Positions 32,517 to 41,517 of a stretch of DNA of 61,500 nt are shown here, piece by piece (positions within the stretch are counted from its first letter, which is position 1; each line of letters opens with the position of its first letter). Made by a program: the position numbers and the translations under genes. Under the pieces are notes generated by a model that saw only the letters and a list, made by a program, of their open reading frames with translations, ran no database searches and was not told where the DNA came from. The stretch lies in the NCBI GenBank assembly GCA_964383535.1, contig CAYLHS010000003.1, forward strand, positions 1-61,500, read 5' to 3'. The stretch is from CAYLHS01 sp964383535 (GTDB taxonomy: Bacteria > Actinomycetota > Acidimicrobiia > Spongiisociales > UBA4744).

Positions 32517-33992
32517 ATGTTTGCGGACTACGACCGATACGACGCCACGGGACTCGCACAGCTGGTCAGAGAGCAACGAGTTCACCCACGGGAACTGGTC
32601 GAAACGGCCATCTCCCGCATAGAAGCGACCAATCCCCGCATCAACGCGGTCGTCCACAAGACCTACGACACTGCCCTTCACATGGCCGACGGCGCACCCG
32701 AAGGCCCGTTCACCGGTGTCCCGTTTCTGATCAAGGACCTCGGACCCATGGTCGCCGGAGAACCGAGGACGCTGTCGTCCCGGTTCCTGCAGTTCAACAC
32801 CGACAAGGAGGACTCGGTCCTCGTGACCCGGTATCGACAGGCGGGACTGGTCTTCCTCGGCAAGACCAACACCCCCGAGTTCGGTCTGGTGGCAACCACC
32901 GAGTCCGAGTTCCGAGGCCCCGCCAGGAACCCGTGGAACACAGACCACAGCACCGGTGGGTCGAGCGGTGGATCGGCGGCGGCTGTCGCTGCCGGGTACA
33001 CGCCGATGGCGCACGGAAACGACGGTGGAGGTTCTATCCGTATCCCTGCGTCGGCGTGCGGGCTCTTCGGACTGAAACCTTCCCGCGGGCGAGTCCCTCA
33101 CGGTCCACGTTTCGACGGGACGTGGATGGGACTTGCCATAGACCATGTGCTCAGTCGATCCGTTCGAGACAGCGCCGCCATGCTCGACCTCTCCTGTCTT
33201 CCCAACCCCGGTGAGCCCTACTCGGCACCTGCCCCAGCAGGTTCCTACCTCGACGACGCCGGGACAGACCCCGGTCCGCTTCGGATCGCCGTGTGCACCG
33301 AGTCGTTGTTCGGATCTCACCTCCACAAGGATTGTGTGGCCGCCGTCGACGATGCCGCGGACCTCCTCGAATCGATGGGACATCACGTGGAGCCTGCATG
33401 TCCACCGTTCGACAGGGAGCTGATGGTCGAGGCATACCTGCGGATCGTTGCAGCCGGACTCGCATCCGATATCGACGCCGCGGCCCGGCTCGTCGGCAAG
33501 GAACCTTCACCCGAGTATTTCGAGCCGACCACGTGGCTTCTGCAACTCATCGGACGGAAGACCAGCGGCGACCATTTGATGTCCTTGCTCGTCGCTACCC
33601 AGCAGACAGCGCGCGATATCGAGTCGTTTTTCGACACCTACGATGTCTTACTCACCCCCACGCTCGGCCGGCCCCCGGTGAGGATCGGCGAGCTGAATCC
33701 CACCAAGGTGCAGATGATCGCCATCGAGGCGCTTCGTAGGTTCCCGATGAAGAAAGCACTGGACACGGTGCTGAGCCAGATGGCGGCCGAGAACATGGAC
33801 CCGGCCCCCAACACCGAGTTGTTCAACCTGACGGGCCAGCCGGCGATGTCCGTTCCTCTGTACTGGAACGCCGACGGACTACCGATTGGTACGCAGTTCG
33901 TGGCACGCTACGGAGCCGAGGCCACCCTGTTCCGTCTGGCAGGACAACTGGAGCAGGCACGACCCTGGTTCGAACGACGACCGTCCATCTGA
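32517..33992 (+). CDS. Amidase signature family enzyme
   Basis: This 491-residue amidase has the Ser-cisSer-Lys triad region: VPFLIKDLGPMVAGE near residue 71 supplies Lys. GGSSGGSAAAVAAGYTPMAH near residue 147 supplies the cis-Ser, and NDGGGSIRIPASACGLFGLK near residue 168 supplies the nucleophile. Family members hydrolyse amide bonds of many small molecules; this is not GatA, since gatB/gatC are absent and the C-terminus (LTGQPAMSVPLYWNADGLPI) is that of generic amidases. The ATG is preceded by GGAGG. The substrate is unknown. Confidence 0.92.
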   Translation: MFADYDRYDATGLAQLVREQRVHPRELVETAISRIEATNPRINAVVHKTYDTALHMADGAPEGPFTGVPFLIKDLGPMVAGEPRTLSSRFLQFNTDKEDSVLVTRYRQAGLVFLGKTNTPEFGLVATTESEFRGPARNPWNTDHSTGGSSGGSAAAVAAGYTPMAHGNDGGGSIRIPASACGLFGLKPSRGRVPHGPRFDGTWMGLAIDHVLSRSVRDSAAMLDLSCLPNPGEPYSAPAPAGSYLDDAGTDPGPLRIAVCTESLFGSHLHKDCVAAVDDAADLLESMGHHVEPACPPFDRELMVEAYLRIVAAGLASDIDAAARLVGKEPSPEYFEPTTWLLQLIGRKTSGDHLMSLLVATQQTARDIESFFDTYDVLLTPTLGRPPVRIGELNPTKVQMIAIEALRRFPMKKALDTVLSQMAAENMDPAPNTELFNLTGQPAMSVPLYWNADGLPIGTQFVARYGAEATLFRLAGQLEQARPWFERRPSI

Positions 33993-34070
33993 ACCCCTCG
34001 GTGTCGGCGCCGGACACTGAAGCAGCACGCTTCTGGCTGTCGGTTGTCCGCCGTCAGCTGTTCGCTTCTG

Positions 34071-35030
34071 TCAATTCTTGTTCGTGACCCTCGTCGTTCG
34101 GAGGCGCCGCCAGCGGTTCGTGAGGTCCTCGTCATCGTCTTCGTCGTCTTCGTCGTCTCCATCGCCGGCTTCGTCCATCTGCGTGGCCGGCTCCTCAACC
34201 GAGTTCGCCTCGGTCTTCGAATCCGAGAGCGCGATGAACGAGCCGAGAAGCTCGGCCGCCTCGTCTTCGGTCATGACATCTTCGTCGGTCTCGGGTTCGG
34301 GCGCCGTATCCGGCGTGTCGGGCACCACATCGAACACCGGAACACTCGAACTGGTGGTCTTTTCGACAATCAGTCCGGCGCCGACGAGACCGGCGAGCTG
34401 TCTCGCTGCCTCGAATTCGAAGATCTTGAGCGACAGAGCGAGGCCTCTCGCGCTTCCTGCCTGCGCCAGCATCGCCAGCAACGCCCACCGCTCAGGGTCG
34501 ATCGTGACGGTCTCGTCGATCGTGTCCGCCATCCGAAACGAGGTCTCAACGCTCGGAATGAATCGTCTGATGTCATCCCACTCGGCCTTTCTGCCGGAGG
34601 CTACGGAGAGGGCGGCTTCGACTTCGAACCGGAACCCGACGGGGTGATTCATCATCACGCCGTGGGCAAACGAGAATTCGCCATCGGGGATGCTGAGAAG
34701 CCGTACCAGGACTTCCGACACCTGGTGCCGGAAGAAGACATCGAGGACCTCCTTGCGGGTACCTCTCACGTCCTCGAGAGAGACAGCCCGGCGTTCAATC
34801 GCATCGCGCTCTTCGTCAGTGATTCGTTCGAACCGTGCCAGGTCGTCGATCAGGTCGTCTCCGGACCTCGTCGTTGCGTAGACGATTGCTCCGTCCACGA
34901 AGAACAGGCGCCCCGTGAGCGCGTTCGAGTCCACTCGAAGGAGACCGGTTTCGCCGGAGACGCCGACGAGTCGAAGCACATCGGGCAAAGCGAAGCTGGC
35001 GAACGTCCCATTGAGGGTCGACAGGCTCAT
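34071..35030 (-). CDS. DUF4388-domain protein with acidic C-terminal tail
   Basis: This 319-residue protein opens with MSLSTLNGTFASFALPDVLR and GLLRVDSNALTGRLFFVDGA, the glycine-rich strand pattern of DUF4388, which often appears in two-component and gliding-related proteins. Residues 95-150 form a helical region. After about residue 245 the sequence becomes disordered and highly acidic (DEDDEDDDEDL), ending with a basic patch. A role in signalling or scaffolding is possible but inferred. AGAGGGT precedes the ATG. Confidence 0.78.
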   Translation of the reverse strand: MSLSTLNGTFASFALPDVLRLVGVSGETGLLRVDSNALTGRLFFVDGAIVYATTRSGDDLIDDLARFERITDEERDAIERRAVSLEDVRGTRKEVLDVFFRHQVSEVLVRLLSIPDGEFSFAHGVMMNHPVGFRFEVEAALSVASGRKAEWDDIRRFIPSVETSFRMADTIDETVTIDPERWALLAMLAQAGSARGLALSLKIFEFEAARQLAGLVGAGLIVEKTTSSSVPVFDVVPDTPDTAPEPETDEDVMTEDEAAELLGSFIALSDSKTEANSVEEPATQMDEAGDGDDEDDEDDDEDLTNRWRRLRTTRVTNKN

Positions 35031-35088
35031 ACCCTCTGTATCGGCAGTGTTGCCATTCAGTGAAGGGGCAATCCGGATGTGTCGCCCG

Positions 35089-35781
35089 CTACCGGTATTC
35101 AGGGTTTGGTTGGTCGAATCTGCATCCTGCGTCCCAGAGGGACCGCTGGTTGCCGTATGCAGGAATCCCGCCGTTTGCCCGGAGCATTCGGGCCAGGTGT
35201 ATCAGATTCCACGTCATGAACGTCGTGTTCCGGTTCGTGAAGTCGTTCTCTGGACCGCCGGAACCCGGATCGAGATACGAGGGTCCCGGCCCTGCCTCAC
35301 CGATCCACCCGGCATCGGCCTGTGGGGGGATGGCGAATCCGAGATGCTGCATTGCATAGAGAATCCCCATCGCGCAATGCTTCACACCGTCTTCGTTCCC
35401 CGTGATGATCGTTCCGCCGGCTCTTCCGTAGTAGGCGTATTGGCCCGCCTCGTTCAACAGGCCGGAGTTGCCGTACAGCCGCTCGATGATGCGGGAGCAC
35501 ACCGACGACTTCTCGCCGAGCCAGATGGGGGTCCCCAGCACCACGATGTCTGCGTCCATGACCCGCTCGTACAGTTCAGGCCACTCGTCCGCGTCGGCTC
35601 CGTGCTCTCTCATGTCCGGCCACACCCCCGGCGGGATGTCGTGGTCCACGGCCCTCACCTGATCGACGGTGACGCCCTGGGCTTCCATCAACGCAACCGA
35701 ACGATCGATGAGCCCCTGCGTGTGAGAAAGCTCCGGGCTGCGCTTGAGCGTGCAATTGATATACAGCGCACGTAGGTCCAC
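35089..35781 (-). CDS. NAD(P)H-dependent FMN reductase / flavodoxin-fold protein
   Basis: This 230-residue protein starts VDLRALYINCTLKRSPELSH, a flavodoxin-like first strand and phosphate loop. ADIVVLGTPIWLGEKSSVCS near residue 75 is the typical FMN-reductase segment, and YYGRAGGTIITGNEDGVKHC near residue 115 completes the flavin site. It is likely cytosolic and reduces quinones, flavins or iron using NAD(P)H. The GTG at 35781 is set by AAGGAGGAG upstream; the longer reading adds 18 unrelated residues. It lies four genes downstream of argH on the same strand. Confidence 0.87.
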   Translation of the reverse strand: MDLRALYINCTLKRSPELSHTQGLIDRSVALMEAQGVTVDQVRAVDHDIPPGVWPDMREHGADADEWPELYERVMDADIVVLGTPIWLGEKSSVCSRIIERLYGNSGLLNEAGQYAYYGRAGGTIITGNEDGVKHCAMGILYAMQHLGFAIPPQADAGWIGEAGPGPSYLDPGSGGPENDFTNRNTTFMTWNLIHLARMLRANGGIPAYGNQRSLWDAGCRFDQPNPEYR

Positions 35782-35838
35782 CTGACTCCTCCTTGCCGCT
35801 TCTACGATCAACAACCCGCCGAGGTCGACGGCCATTCC

Positions 35839-37239
35839 TCAGGAGCAAGCAGCCTCTACCTCGTCGATCTTGCGAGGAAGCTGCCAGGTGAGGTTCTCGT
35901 AGCCACTCGACGTCACCGCGATGTCATCCTCGATCCGCACCCCAATCCCTGAAAACCCTTCGGGGACTCGATGCTCCACGAAACCGGCGGCCTCGCGCTC
36001 TTTGCTCTCGAGATCCTTCGCTGCCTCTACACCGAGCAGATACCGTCGCTCCGACCATTCGTCGAGGTCGTACTCCAGCAGGGGCAATCTCAACACACGA
36101 CGTTCTGGATCGACGTAGATCCCCGGTTCGACCGTGAACACCATTCCCGGCTCCAGAGCGCGGGATGCGGACAGCGTCTTGTACGTCCCGACATCATGAA
36201 CGTCCATGCCCAGCCAGTGTCCCGTGCCATGCATGAAGTACTCGCGATAGTGGTGCATGGTGGTCGGGTAGCCGTTCGGAAGCAGGCCCAGATCGATGAG
36301 TCCGGCGGTGATCACCTCGCGCGCCGAGTCGTGCATGCTCTCGAACGGTGCACCCGGTTCGATCCTCGAGAGGGCTGCGTTCTGGGCGTCCAGCACGACT
36401 TCGTAGACGGCTGCCTGCTCCGGCGAAAACGCGCCACTCACAGGGAATGTCCTGGTGATGTCGGCGCTGTAGAACCCATACTCTGCCGCCGCATCGATCA
36501 GCAGCAGATCTCCGTCGTTCATCACCCTCGTGTTCTCGTTGTAGTGGAGGATGCAGGCATTCGGTCCCGACGCCACGATCGACGGATACCCGTTGCGAAC
36601 GGAACCCTCGGCACGGAAGGTGTACTCCATGATCGCTTGCACCTGATTCTCTCGAAGGCCGTCCCTCGCCTCGTGCATCGCAGCGAGATGCCCCGCGACA
36701 GAGATCTCCGATGCTTTGCGTAGGAGCGCAAGCTCGGGTTCCCGCTTGCGCAGCCGCAGCTCCGCAAGCAGTGGCTCCAGATCCGCGATCGTCCCCGGCA
36801 CGACACGGCCTGTTCTGTCCCGGAACGCACGCGACTTCGCGATCCCATCGGTCACGGTCGCCACCGTCTCGGTCATGCAGAACAGCGTCGGCACCCCGAG
36901 GAGGTATTCCCGCAGCTTCGTGTCGAAAGCGCTCAGCGGGTAAGCGGCATCCGCACCGAAGTCGGTGATCGCACCCTCGACTCCTGCCCTTCGGCCAACC
37001 CATGTCTCTTGCTCCTTGTCTTTGGGACGAACGAAGAGCACGAATCGTTCGGTCGGGTGCGTTGGATTCAGTACGGCGATCGAGTCGGGTTCCTCGAAAC
37101 CGGTCAGGTAGTAGAAGTCACTGTCCTGACGGAACTCATACTCGGTGTCCCTGTTGCGGGTTGCTTCGGAGCCGGCCCTGACGACGGCGATCCCGTCACC
37201 GAGGAGGTCGAGAAGCTGCTGTCGTCGAGTTGCGTACAT
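35839..37239 (-). CDS. pepP: Xaa-Pro aminopeptidase (M24B)
   Basis: This 466-residue protein has an N-terminal non-catalytic domain (residues 1-170) and a pita-bread metallopeptidase domain. Metal ligands are seen in LLIDAAAEYGFYSADITRTF (two Asp), MHGTGHWLGMDVHDVG (His), VFTVEPGIYVD (Glu) and GVRIEDDIAVT (Glu). It removes N-terminal residues ahead of Pro. The ATG at 37239 has a TATCTT -10 box seven bases upstream and no Shine-Dalgarno sequence, so it can be expressed without the upstream mbfA-like gene that ends 18 bases before it. Confidence 0.94.
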   Translation of the reverse strand: MYATRRQQLLDLLGDGIAVVRAGSEATRNRDTEYEFRQDSDFYYLTGFEEPDSIAVLNPTHPTERFVLFVRPKDKEQETWVGRRAGVEGAITDFGADAAYPLSAFDTKLREYLLGVPTLFCMTETVATVTDGIAKSRAFRDRTGRVVPGTIADLEPLLAELRLRKREPELALLRKASEISVAGHLAAMHEARDGLRENQVQAIMEYTFRAEGSVRNGYPSIVASGPNACILHYNENTRVMNDGDLLLIDAAAEYGFYSADITRTFPVSGAFSPEQAAVYEVVLDAQNAALSRIEPGAPFESMHDSAREVITAGLIDLGLLPNGYPTTMHHYREYFMHGTGHWLGMDVHDVGTYKTLSASRALEPGMVFTVEPGIYVDPERRVLRLPLLEYDLDEWSERRYLLGVEAAKDLESKEREAAGFVEHRVPEGFSGIGVRIEDDIAVTSSGYENLTWQLPRKIDEVEAACS

Positions 37240-37246
37240 GGGAGGC

Positions 37247-37252
37247 AAGATA
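37247..37252 (-). promoter_or_regulatory. Putative -10 box (TATCTT) for leaderless pepP mRNA
   Basis: TATCTT on the minus strand lies seven bases before the pepP ATG, inside the short space after the mbfA-like stop. Confidence 0.45.
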
Positions 37253-37257
37253 GCGTC

Positions 37258-38376
37258 TCAGTGGATTGCCGATCCCAACAACGCGCCGATCCCGAACACA
37301 ATGCCCGCAGCGACCAGCCCGAAGACGGTTTGGCGGGCCCCGGAGAACACTACGTTTCTTCCCGTCAGGAGCGCGATCCCCGCGCCGGTGACGAACAGTG
37401 CAAGACCGGCAAGCGCCATGCTCGCCACGATCGCGCCCGTGCCACCGGCGAAGAAGAACGGGATCACAGGGACGATCGCTCCAAGCGCAAACAGAAGGAA
37501 CGATGTGATGGCGGCTTCCCAAGGGTTGCCACCCATCTCCGCCGGATCGATGCCGAGCTCTTCCCTGGCGAGCGTGTTCAGCGCCGTCTCCCGATCCTCC
37601 ATGATGTGATCGGCGAGTTCCCTCGCCTTGTCTTCCGGCAATCCCTTCGCGCGGTAGATCAGCGCGAGCTCCTCCGCCTCTTCCTCAGGCATGGCCTCCA
37701 GCTCCTCGGCCTCGACCTGAAGCTGCTTGGTCGTCAGCTCGCGCGCCGACTGGACGCTCAGCCACTCGCCCAGCGCCATCGACGCTGCGCCTGCCAGGAG
37801 ACCGGCGAGTCCGCCGATCAGCACCGACTGCCTCGAGAACGTCGCACCGGCGACACCCATGATCAGCGCGAGGTTCGACACGAGGCCGTCGTTGGCGCCG
37901 AGTACCGCGGCGCGGAGGGCGTTGCCGCCGACAGATCGGTGCCTCCCTTCGACACGGGCGAGAACACTCCCTTCGACACCCTGCGGTGACGACTCCGAAA
38001 GCGCAGAGAGGATCCTGGCGTGCGAACGCTCGTCGGCACGCAACCCTTGCCCTTCGGTCTCCGGCTGGTCGTCGTACATCGTCTGGCCGAGGGTCTCGCT
38101 GGCCGCCACCACACCGACGAGGATCTGGGAACCGAATCGTCGTGAGAGTCGGATGAGCACTCTTGCCTTCAGGCTCGGCTTCGGCTCTGGGACGTGCTCT
38201 CCGATGCCCTCCAGCCTCTCCACCCAGAATCCTGCGTGCCGCTCCTCGGTTTCCGCGAGCTTGAGATACACCTGGGTCAGACTCTCATCAGGCTCCATAT
38301 CGGCGAGCGCTCGATACTGGGCTGCGCCGTCGATCTCGTCCTGGTAGTTCTCTCGATATCGTGCCGCTTCGCTCAT
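37258..38376 (-). CDS. Rubrerythrin-VIT1 fusion membrane protein (MbfA-like iron exporter)
   Basis: This 372-residue protein joins an N-terminal ferritin-like diiron domain (YQDEIDGAAQYRALADME near residue 11, KLAETEERHAGFWVERLEG near residue 40, RADERSHARILSAL near residue 113) to a C-terminal CCC1/VIT1 transporter of five helices (NALRAAVLGANDGLVSNLAL near residue 152, MALGEWLSVQSARELT near residue 200). The same fusion in alphaproteobacterial MbfA exports iron and protects against peroxide. Its ATG overlaps the argH stop (ATGA), placing it in the arginine operon. Confidence 0.9.
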   Translation of the reverse strand: MSEAARYRENYQDEIDGAAQYRALADMEPDESLTQVYLKLAETEERHAGFWVERLEGIGEHVPEPKPSLKARVLIRLSRRFGSQILVGVVAASETLGQTMYDDQPETEGQGLRADERSHARILSALSESSPQGVEGSVLARVEGRHRSVGGNALRAAVLGANDGLVSNLALIMGVAGATFSRQSVLIGGLAGLLAGAASMALGEWLSVQSARELTTKQLQVEAEELEAMPEEEAEELALIYRAKGLPEDKARELADHIMEDRETALNTLAREELGIDPAEMGGNPWEAAITSFLLFALGAIVPVIPFFFAGGTGAIVASMALAGLALFVTGAGIALLTGRNVVFSGARQTVFGLVAAGIVFGIGALLGSAIH

Positions 38377-39716
38377 CGCCCAAGCCTATCGACGAACTCG
38401 CGCAGGTCCTCCACCTGACGTCGAATACCGAGGTTCCTTCTGCCGGCACTCGACACGGGATCGAGAAGGGCGAGGTCCTCCGGCACCAGCCGGATGTGAG
38501 CTTCTTCGAGCTCTCCCGCCGTGACCGTGGAGAGGTCCCTCCCTTCCGCCATGAGGCGGGCAACTAACACGCCGACTGCTGTGTGGGCTTCGCGAAACGG
38601 CACCCCGCGCTTCACCAGCGCCTCGGCCAGGTCGAGCGCTGTGACCCATGGTGAGGGGCCCGGCGGATGGAACTCCGCGGATCGGAGCATGCCTGCGAGT
38701 GCTCCCAGCGATCCGTCGAGCACGTCGTCCGCATCGAAGACGATCCTCTTGTCCTCTTGGAGATCACGGTTGTACGCAAGAGGTAGCGCCTTCTGGAGCG
38801 TGAGGATCGCTGTCATGTCACCGATCACTCTGGCGCTTCTCCCCCGGACGAGTTCTGCGACGTCGGGGTTCTTCTTCTGCGGGAGCGCGGACGATCCCGT
38901 CGTGAAGTCGTCCGAGAACGTGACCCATCCGAACTCCTTCGTCGTCCACAGCACCATCTCCTCGGCAAGCCTCGACAGATCGACCATCGTTTGGGCGACG
39001 CAGAAGACGTACTCCGCGACCAGGTCACGTGTGCCGACGGCATCCATCGTGTTGTTGAACACGCGGGGCATGCCGAGATGTGTGGCGGCGAGGTCCGGGT
39101 CGAGTGCGAGCCCGCTCCCTCCCCCTGCGCCCGCACCGAGGGGTGACTCCCCCAGTCTCGACATCACATTGCCGAATCGATCTGCGTCCCGTGTCAGCAT
39201 CCACGCGTACGCGAGTAGGTGCTGGGCAAGTGGAACCGCCTGAGCCTGCTGGAGGTGGGTGTACATGGGCACGATCGTTTCCACGTGCCGATCCGCGAGA
39301 TCGACGAGTACGCCGATCACCGACGACACCTGACCTCTCCGCCGCTCGGATGCACGGAACAGATAGAGGCGTATGTCGAGCGCGATCTGGTCGTTCCTCG
39401 ACCTGCCCGTGTGCAGTTTGCCTGCGACAGGTCCGATCAACTCACCAAGCCGCCGCTCGACCGCCGTGTGCACGTCCTCATCACCGGTTTCGAACGAGAA
39501 GCCGTCCATTTCGGCTTCGCGCTGCACACGGGCCAGCCCCTCGAGGAGCTCATCGCACTCTTGGTCGGTGACGAGGCCCGTTTCGCGAAGCATCTTCACG
39601 TGGGCGATCGAACCTTCGACGTCCACGGCCAGAAGCCGGCGGTCCGAGGTGTCGACCGTGAACCTCCACATTGTCTCGTCCGGTTCGCCCGGAATGCGAC
39701 CCTTCCAAAGGCTCAC
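38373..39716 (-). CDS. argH: Argininosuccinate lyase
   Basis: This 447-residue enzyme splits argininosuccinate to arginine and fumarate. KLHTGRSRNDQIALDIRLYL near residue 99, MYTHLQQAQAVPLAQHLLAY near residue 148, and the signature loop GSSALPQKKNPDVAELVRG near residue 270 (usually GSSxMPQKKNP) are present. The segment SPLGAGAGGGSGLALDPDLA replaces the more common PLGSGALAGT. The start is a GTG overlapping the argG stop (GTGA). It is third in argR-argG-argH. Confidence 0.95.
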   Translation of the reverse strand: MSLWKGRIPGEPDETMWRFTVDTSDRRLLAVDVEGSIAHVKMLRETGLVTDQECDELLEGLARVQREAEMDGFSFETGDEDVHTAVERRLGELIGPVAGKLHTGRSRNDQIALDIRLYLFRASERRRGQVSSVIGVLVDLADRHVETIVPMYTHLQQAQAVPLAQHLLAYAWMLTRDADRFGNVMSRLGESPLGAGAGGGSGLALDPDLAATHLGMPRVFNNTMDAVGTRDLVAEYVFCVAQTMVDLSRLAEEMVLWTTKEFGWVTFSDDFTTGSSALPQKKNPDVAELVRGRSARVIGDMTAILTLQKALPLAYNRDLQEDKRIVFDADDVLDGSLGALAGMLRSAEFHPPGPSPWVTALDLAEALVKRGVPFREAHTAVGVLVARLMAEGRDLSTVTAGELEEAHIRLVPEDLALLDPVSSAGRRNLGIRRQVEDLREFVDRLGR

Positions 39717-40921
39717 TCGCCCTCCCCGAGACGGCGCTCGGCGAGCGTGCGAAGCCGTAGGCCCTGGAGTCGAATGAAACCGGCGGCGTCGGCCTGGTCG
39801 TAGACGTCGTCCTCCTCGAATGTCACGGTTGCCTGGTCATAGAGCGCGTGCCTTCCGTCGGACCGCCTCCCCTCGACGATCACCTGTCCCTTGTAGATTT
39901 TCAGACGCGCGTCGCCCGAGACCCTGTCCTGGACGTTGTCCATGAACGCCTGGAGCGCCTCCCGTTCCGGGGCGAACCAGAAGCCGTTGTAGACCATCTC
40001 TGCGTAGCGGGGCACGAGCTCGTCGCGCAGGTGGGCAACCTCCCGATCGAGCGTGATGGACTCGACCGCCTTGTGGGCGTGCTGGAGAATCGTTCCACCC
40101 GGCGTCTCATAGACACCCCGGCTCTTCATGCCGACGAAACGGTTTTCGACGATGTCCACCCTTCCCACCCCGTGCCTGCCCCCGAGTTCGTTCATCCTCA
40201 CGAGGATCTCGGTGGGCGCCATCTCGACTCCATCGACAGCGACAGGATCGCCGTTGCGATAGGTGATCGTCACCCACTCCGGCTCGTCCGGTGCGTCCTC
40301 GGGTGCCACCGTCATTCGGAACATGTTCTTCGGTGGTGCCTCCCACGGATCCTCGAGGACACCCCCTTCATAGGAGATGTGGAGCATGTTCGCGTCCATC
40401 GAGTACGGCTTCTCAGGGGTCACCGGTATCGGGATCCCCCGATCTCGTGCATAGGCAACCAGATCGCTCCTGCCCTTCATGTGCCACTCCCTCCAGGGAG
40501 CGATGACCCTGATATCCGGTTTGAGCGCGTAGGCGGAAAGCTCGAACCGCACCTGGTCATTGCCCTTGCCGGTAGCGCCGTGCGCGATGGCATCGGCCCC
40601 CACTTCCTCAGCGACCCGCACCATCCCCTTTGCGATCACAGGACGAGCGAGCGCCGTGCCAAGCAGGTAGTACCACTCGTAGATCGCGTTGGCCCTGAGC
40701 GCAGGGAACACATAGTCCGCAACGAAGGGAACCCGAAGGTCCTCCGCGATTGCCTCCACGGCTCCCGTCTTCAACGCCTTCACTCGCGCCTCTTCGACCT
40801 CCTCGCCCTGGCCTATGTCGGCCGTGTACGCGATCACCTCCGCGTCGTACTGCTCGATCAACCACTTCAGGATGATCGAGGTATCCAACCCTCCCGAGTA
40901 CGCCAGCACCACTTTCATCAT
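39713..40921 (-). CDS. argG: Argininosuccinate synthase
   Basis: This 402-residue ATP-dependent enzyme joins citrulline and aspartate. KVVLAYSGGLDTSIILKWL at the N-terminus is the PP-loop. IAHGATGKGNDQVRFELSAY near residue 112 and RGVYETPGGTILQHAHKAVE near residue 272 are family signatures. ATGATG at the start overlaps the argR stop; either ATG is possible, a one-codon difference. Coupling makes argR, argG and argH one transcript controlled by the ArgR site at 41374-41402. Confidence 0.96.
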   Translation of the reverse strand: MMKVVLAYSGGLDTSIILKWLIEQYDAEVIAYTADIGQGEEVEEARVKALKTGAVEAIAEDLRVPFVADYVFPALRANAIYEWYYLLGTALARPVIAKGMVRVAEEVGADAIAHGATGKGNDQVRFELSAYALKPDIRVIAPWREWHMKGRSDLVAYARDRGIPIPVTPEKPYSMDANMLHISYEGGVLEDPWEAPPKNMFRMTVAPEDAPDEPEWVTITYRNGDPVAVDGVEMAPTEILVRMNELGGRHGVGRVDIVENRFVGMKSRGVYETPGGTILQHAHKAVESITLDREVAHLRDELVPRYAEMVYNGFWFAPEREALQAFMDNVQDRVSGDARLKIYKGQVIVEGRRSDGRHALYDQATVTFEEDDVYDQADAAGFIRLQGLRLRTLAERRLGEGE

Positions 40922-41364
40922 CCGGCTCCGATCCGTTCGAGCAGCTTCGCCAACCGATCTCCCCCCGCTCCGTCCGCCACCACCAGCACGGTGTCGTCGC
41001 CCGCAACGGTTCCCAGCACGAGGTCGAGCGATGCCCGGTCGATCGCTCCGGCAACCACCTGGGCGGCCCCCGGGGGCGTCTTGATCACCACGAGGTTCCC
41101 ACTCGGCCTGATCTCGCCGGCGAATTCGGCAAGCGTTCGTGCCAGATCCACGTCCTCTCCCGAGTCCATTCCGAGCCTGTAGTAAGAGACGCCATCCATG
41201 CCGCGCACCTTGCTCGCGCCAAGCGCCTTCAGATCGCGAGACACGGTCGCCTGGGTCACCTCGAACCCTTCTCCCACGAGCACACTCACCAGCTCCGTCT
41301 GACTGGACATCATCCCGGAGCTCAGGATTTTCCGGATCGCCCTTCGTCTGGCCGCAGTGTTCAT
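40918..41364 (-). CDS. argR: Arginine repressor
   Basis: This 148-residue regulator has an N-terminal winged helix (RRRAIRKILSSGMMSSQTEL; ATVSRDLKALGASKV near residue 38) and a C-terminal arginine-binding oligomerisation domain (GTVAGDDTVLVVADGAGGD near residue 118). As a hexamer with arginine it should bind ARG boxes; two near-identical candidates lie at its own promoter and at argC. Being first in argR-argG-argH, it is autoregulated. Confidence 0.95.
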   Translation of the reverse strand: MNTAARRRAIRKILSSGMMSSQTELVSVLVGEGFEVTQATVSRDLKALGASKVRGMDGVSYYRLGMDSGEDVDLARTLAEFAGEIRPSGNLVVIKTPPGAAQVVAGAIDRASLDLVLGTVAGDDTVLVVADGAGGDRLAKLLERIGAG

Positions 41365-41373
41365 GTCGGCAAG

Positions 41374-41402
41374 ATCATACGCATGACTGCATAGTCATGC
41401 AA
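41374..41402 (-). promoter_or_regulatory. argR-argG-argH promoter with ArgR operator
   Basis: On the minus strand -35 TTGCAT (41402-41397), a 17-base spacer and -10 TATGAT (41379-41374) are followed nine bases later by the argR ATG. The spacer and -35 are covered by a palindrome (AGTCATGC at 41393-41400 against GCATGACT at 41381-41388). The plus-strand 14-mer TGCATAGTCATGCA (41388-41401) is the reverse complement of the one at argC. Confidence 0.85.
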
Positions 41403-41517
41403 GATCGATGGACCAATACCCTCCAACACTCCCCCACGCCACACACACAAATGGACCGATCACCCCGTTGTCAGATCGTCGACCTGTGTACGCTCAGAAC
41501 CCTCTGGAAGGGAGACG

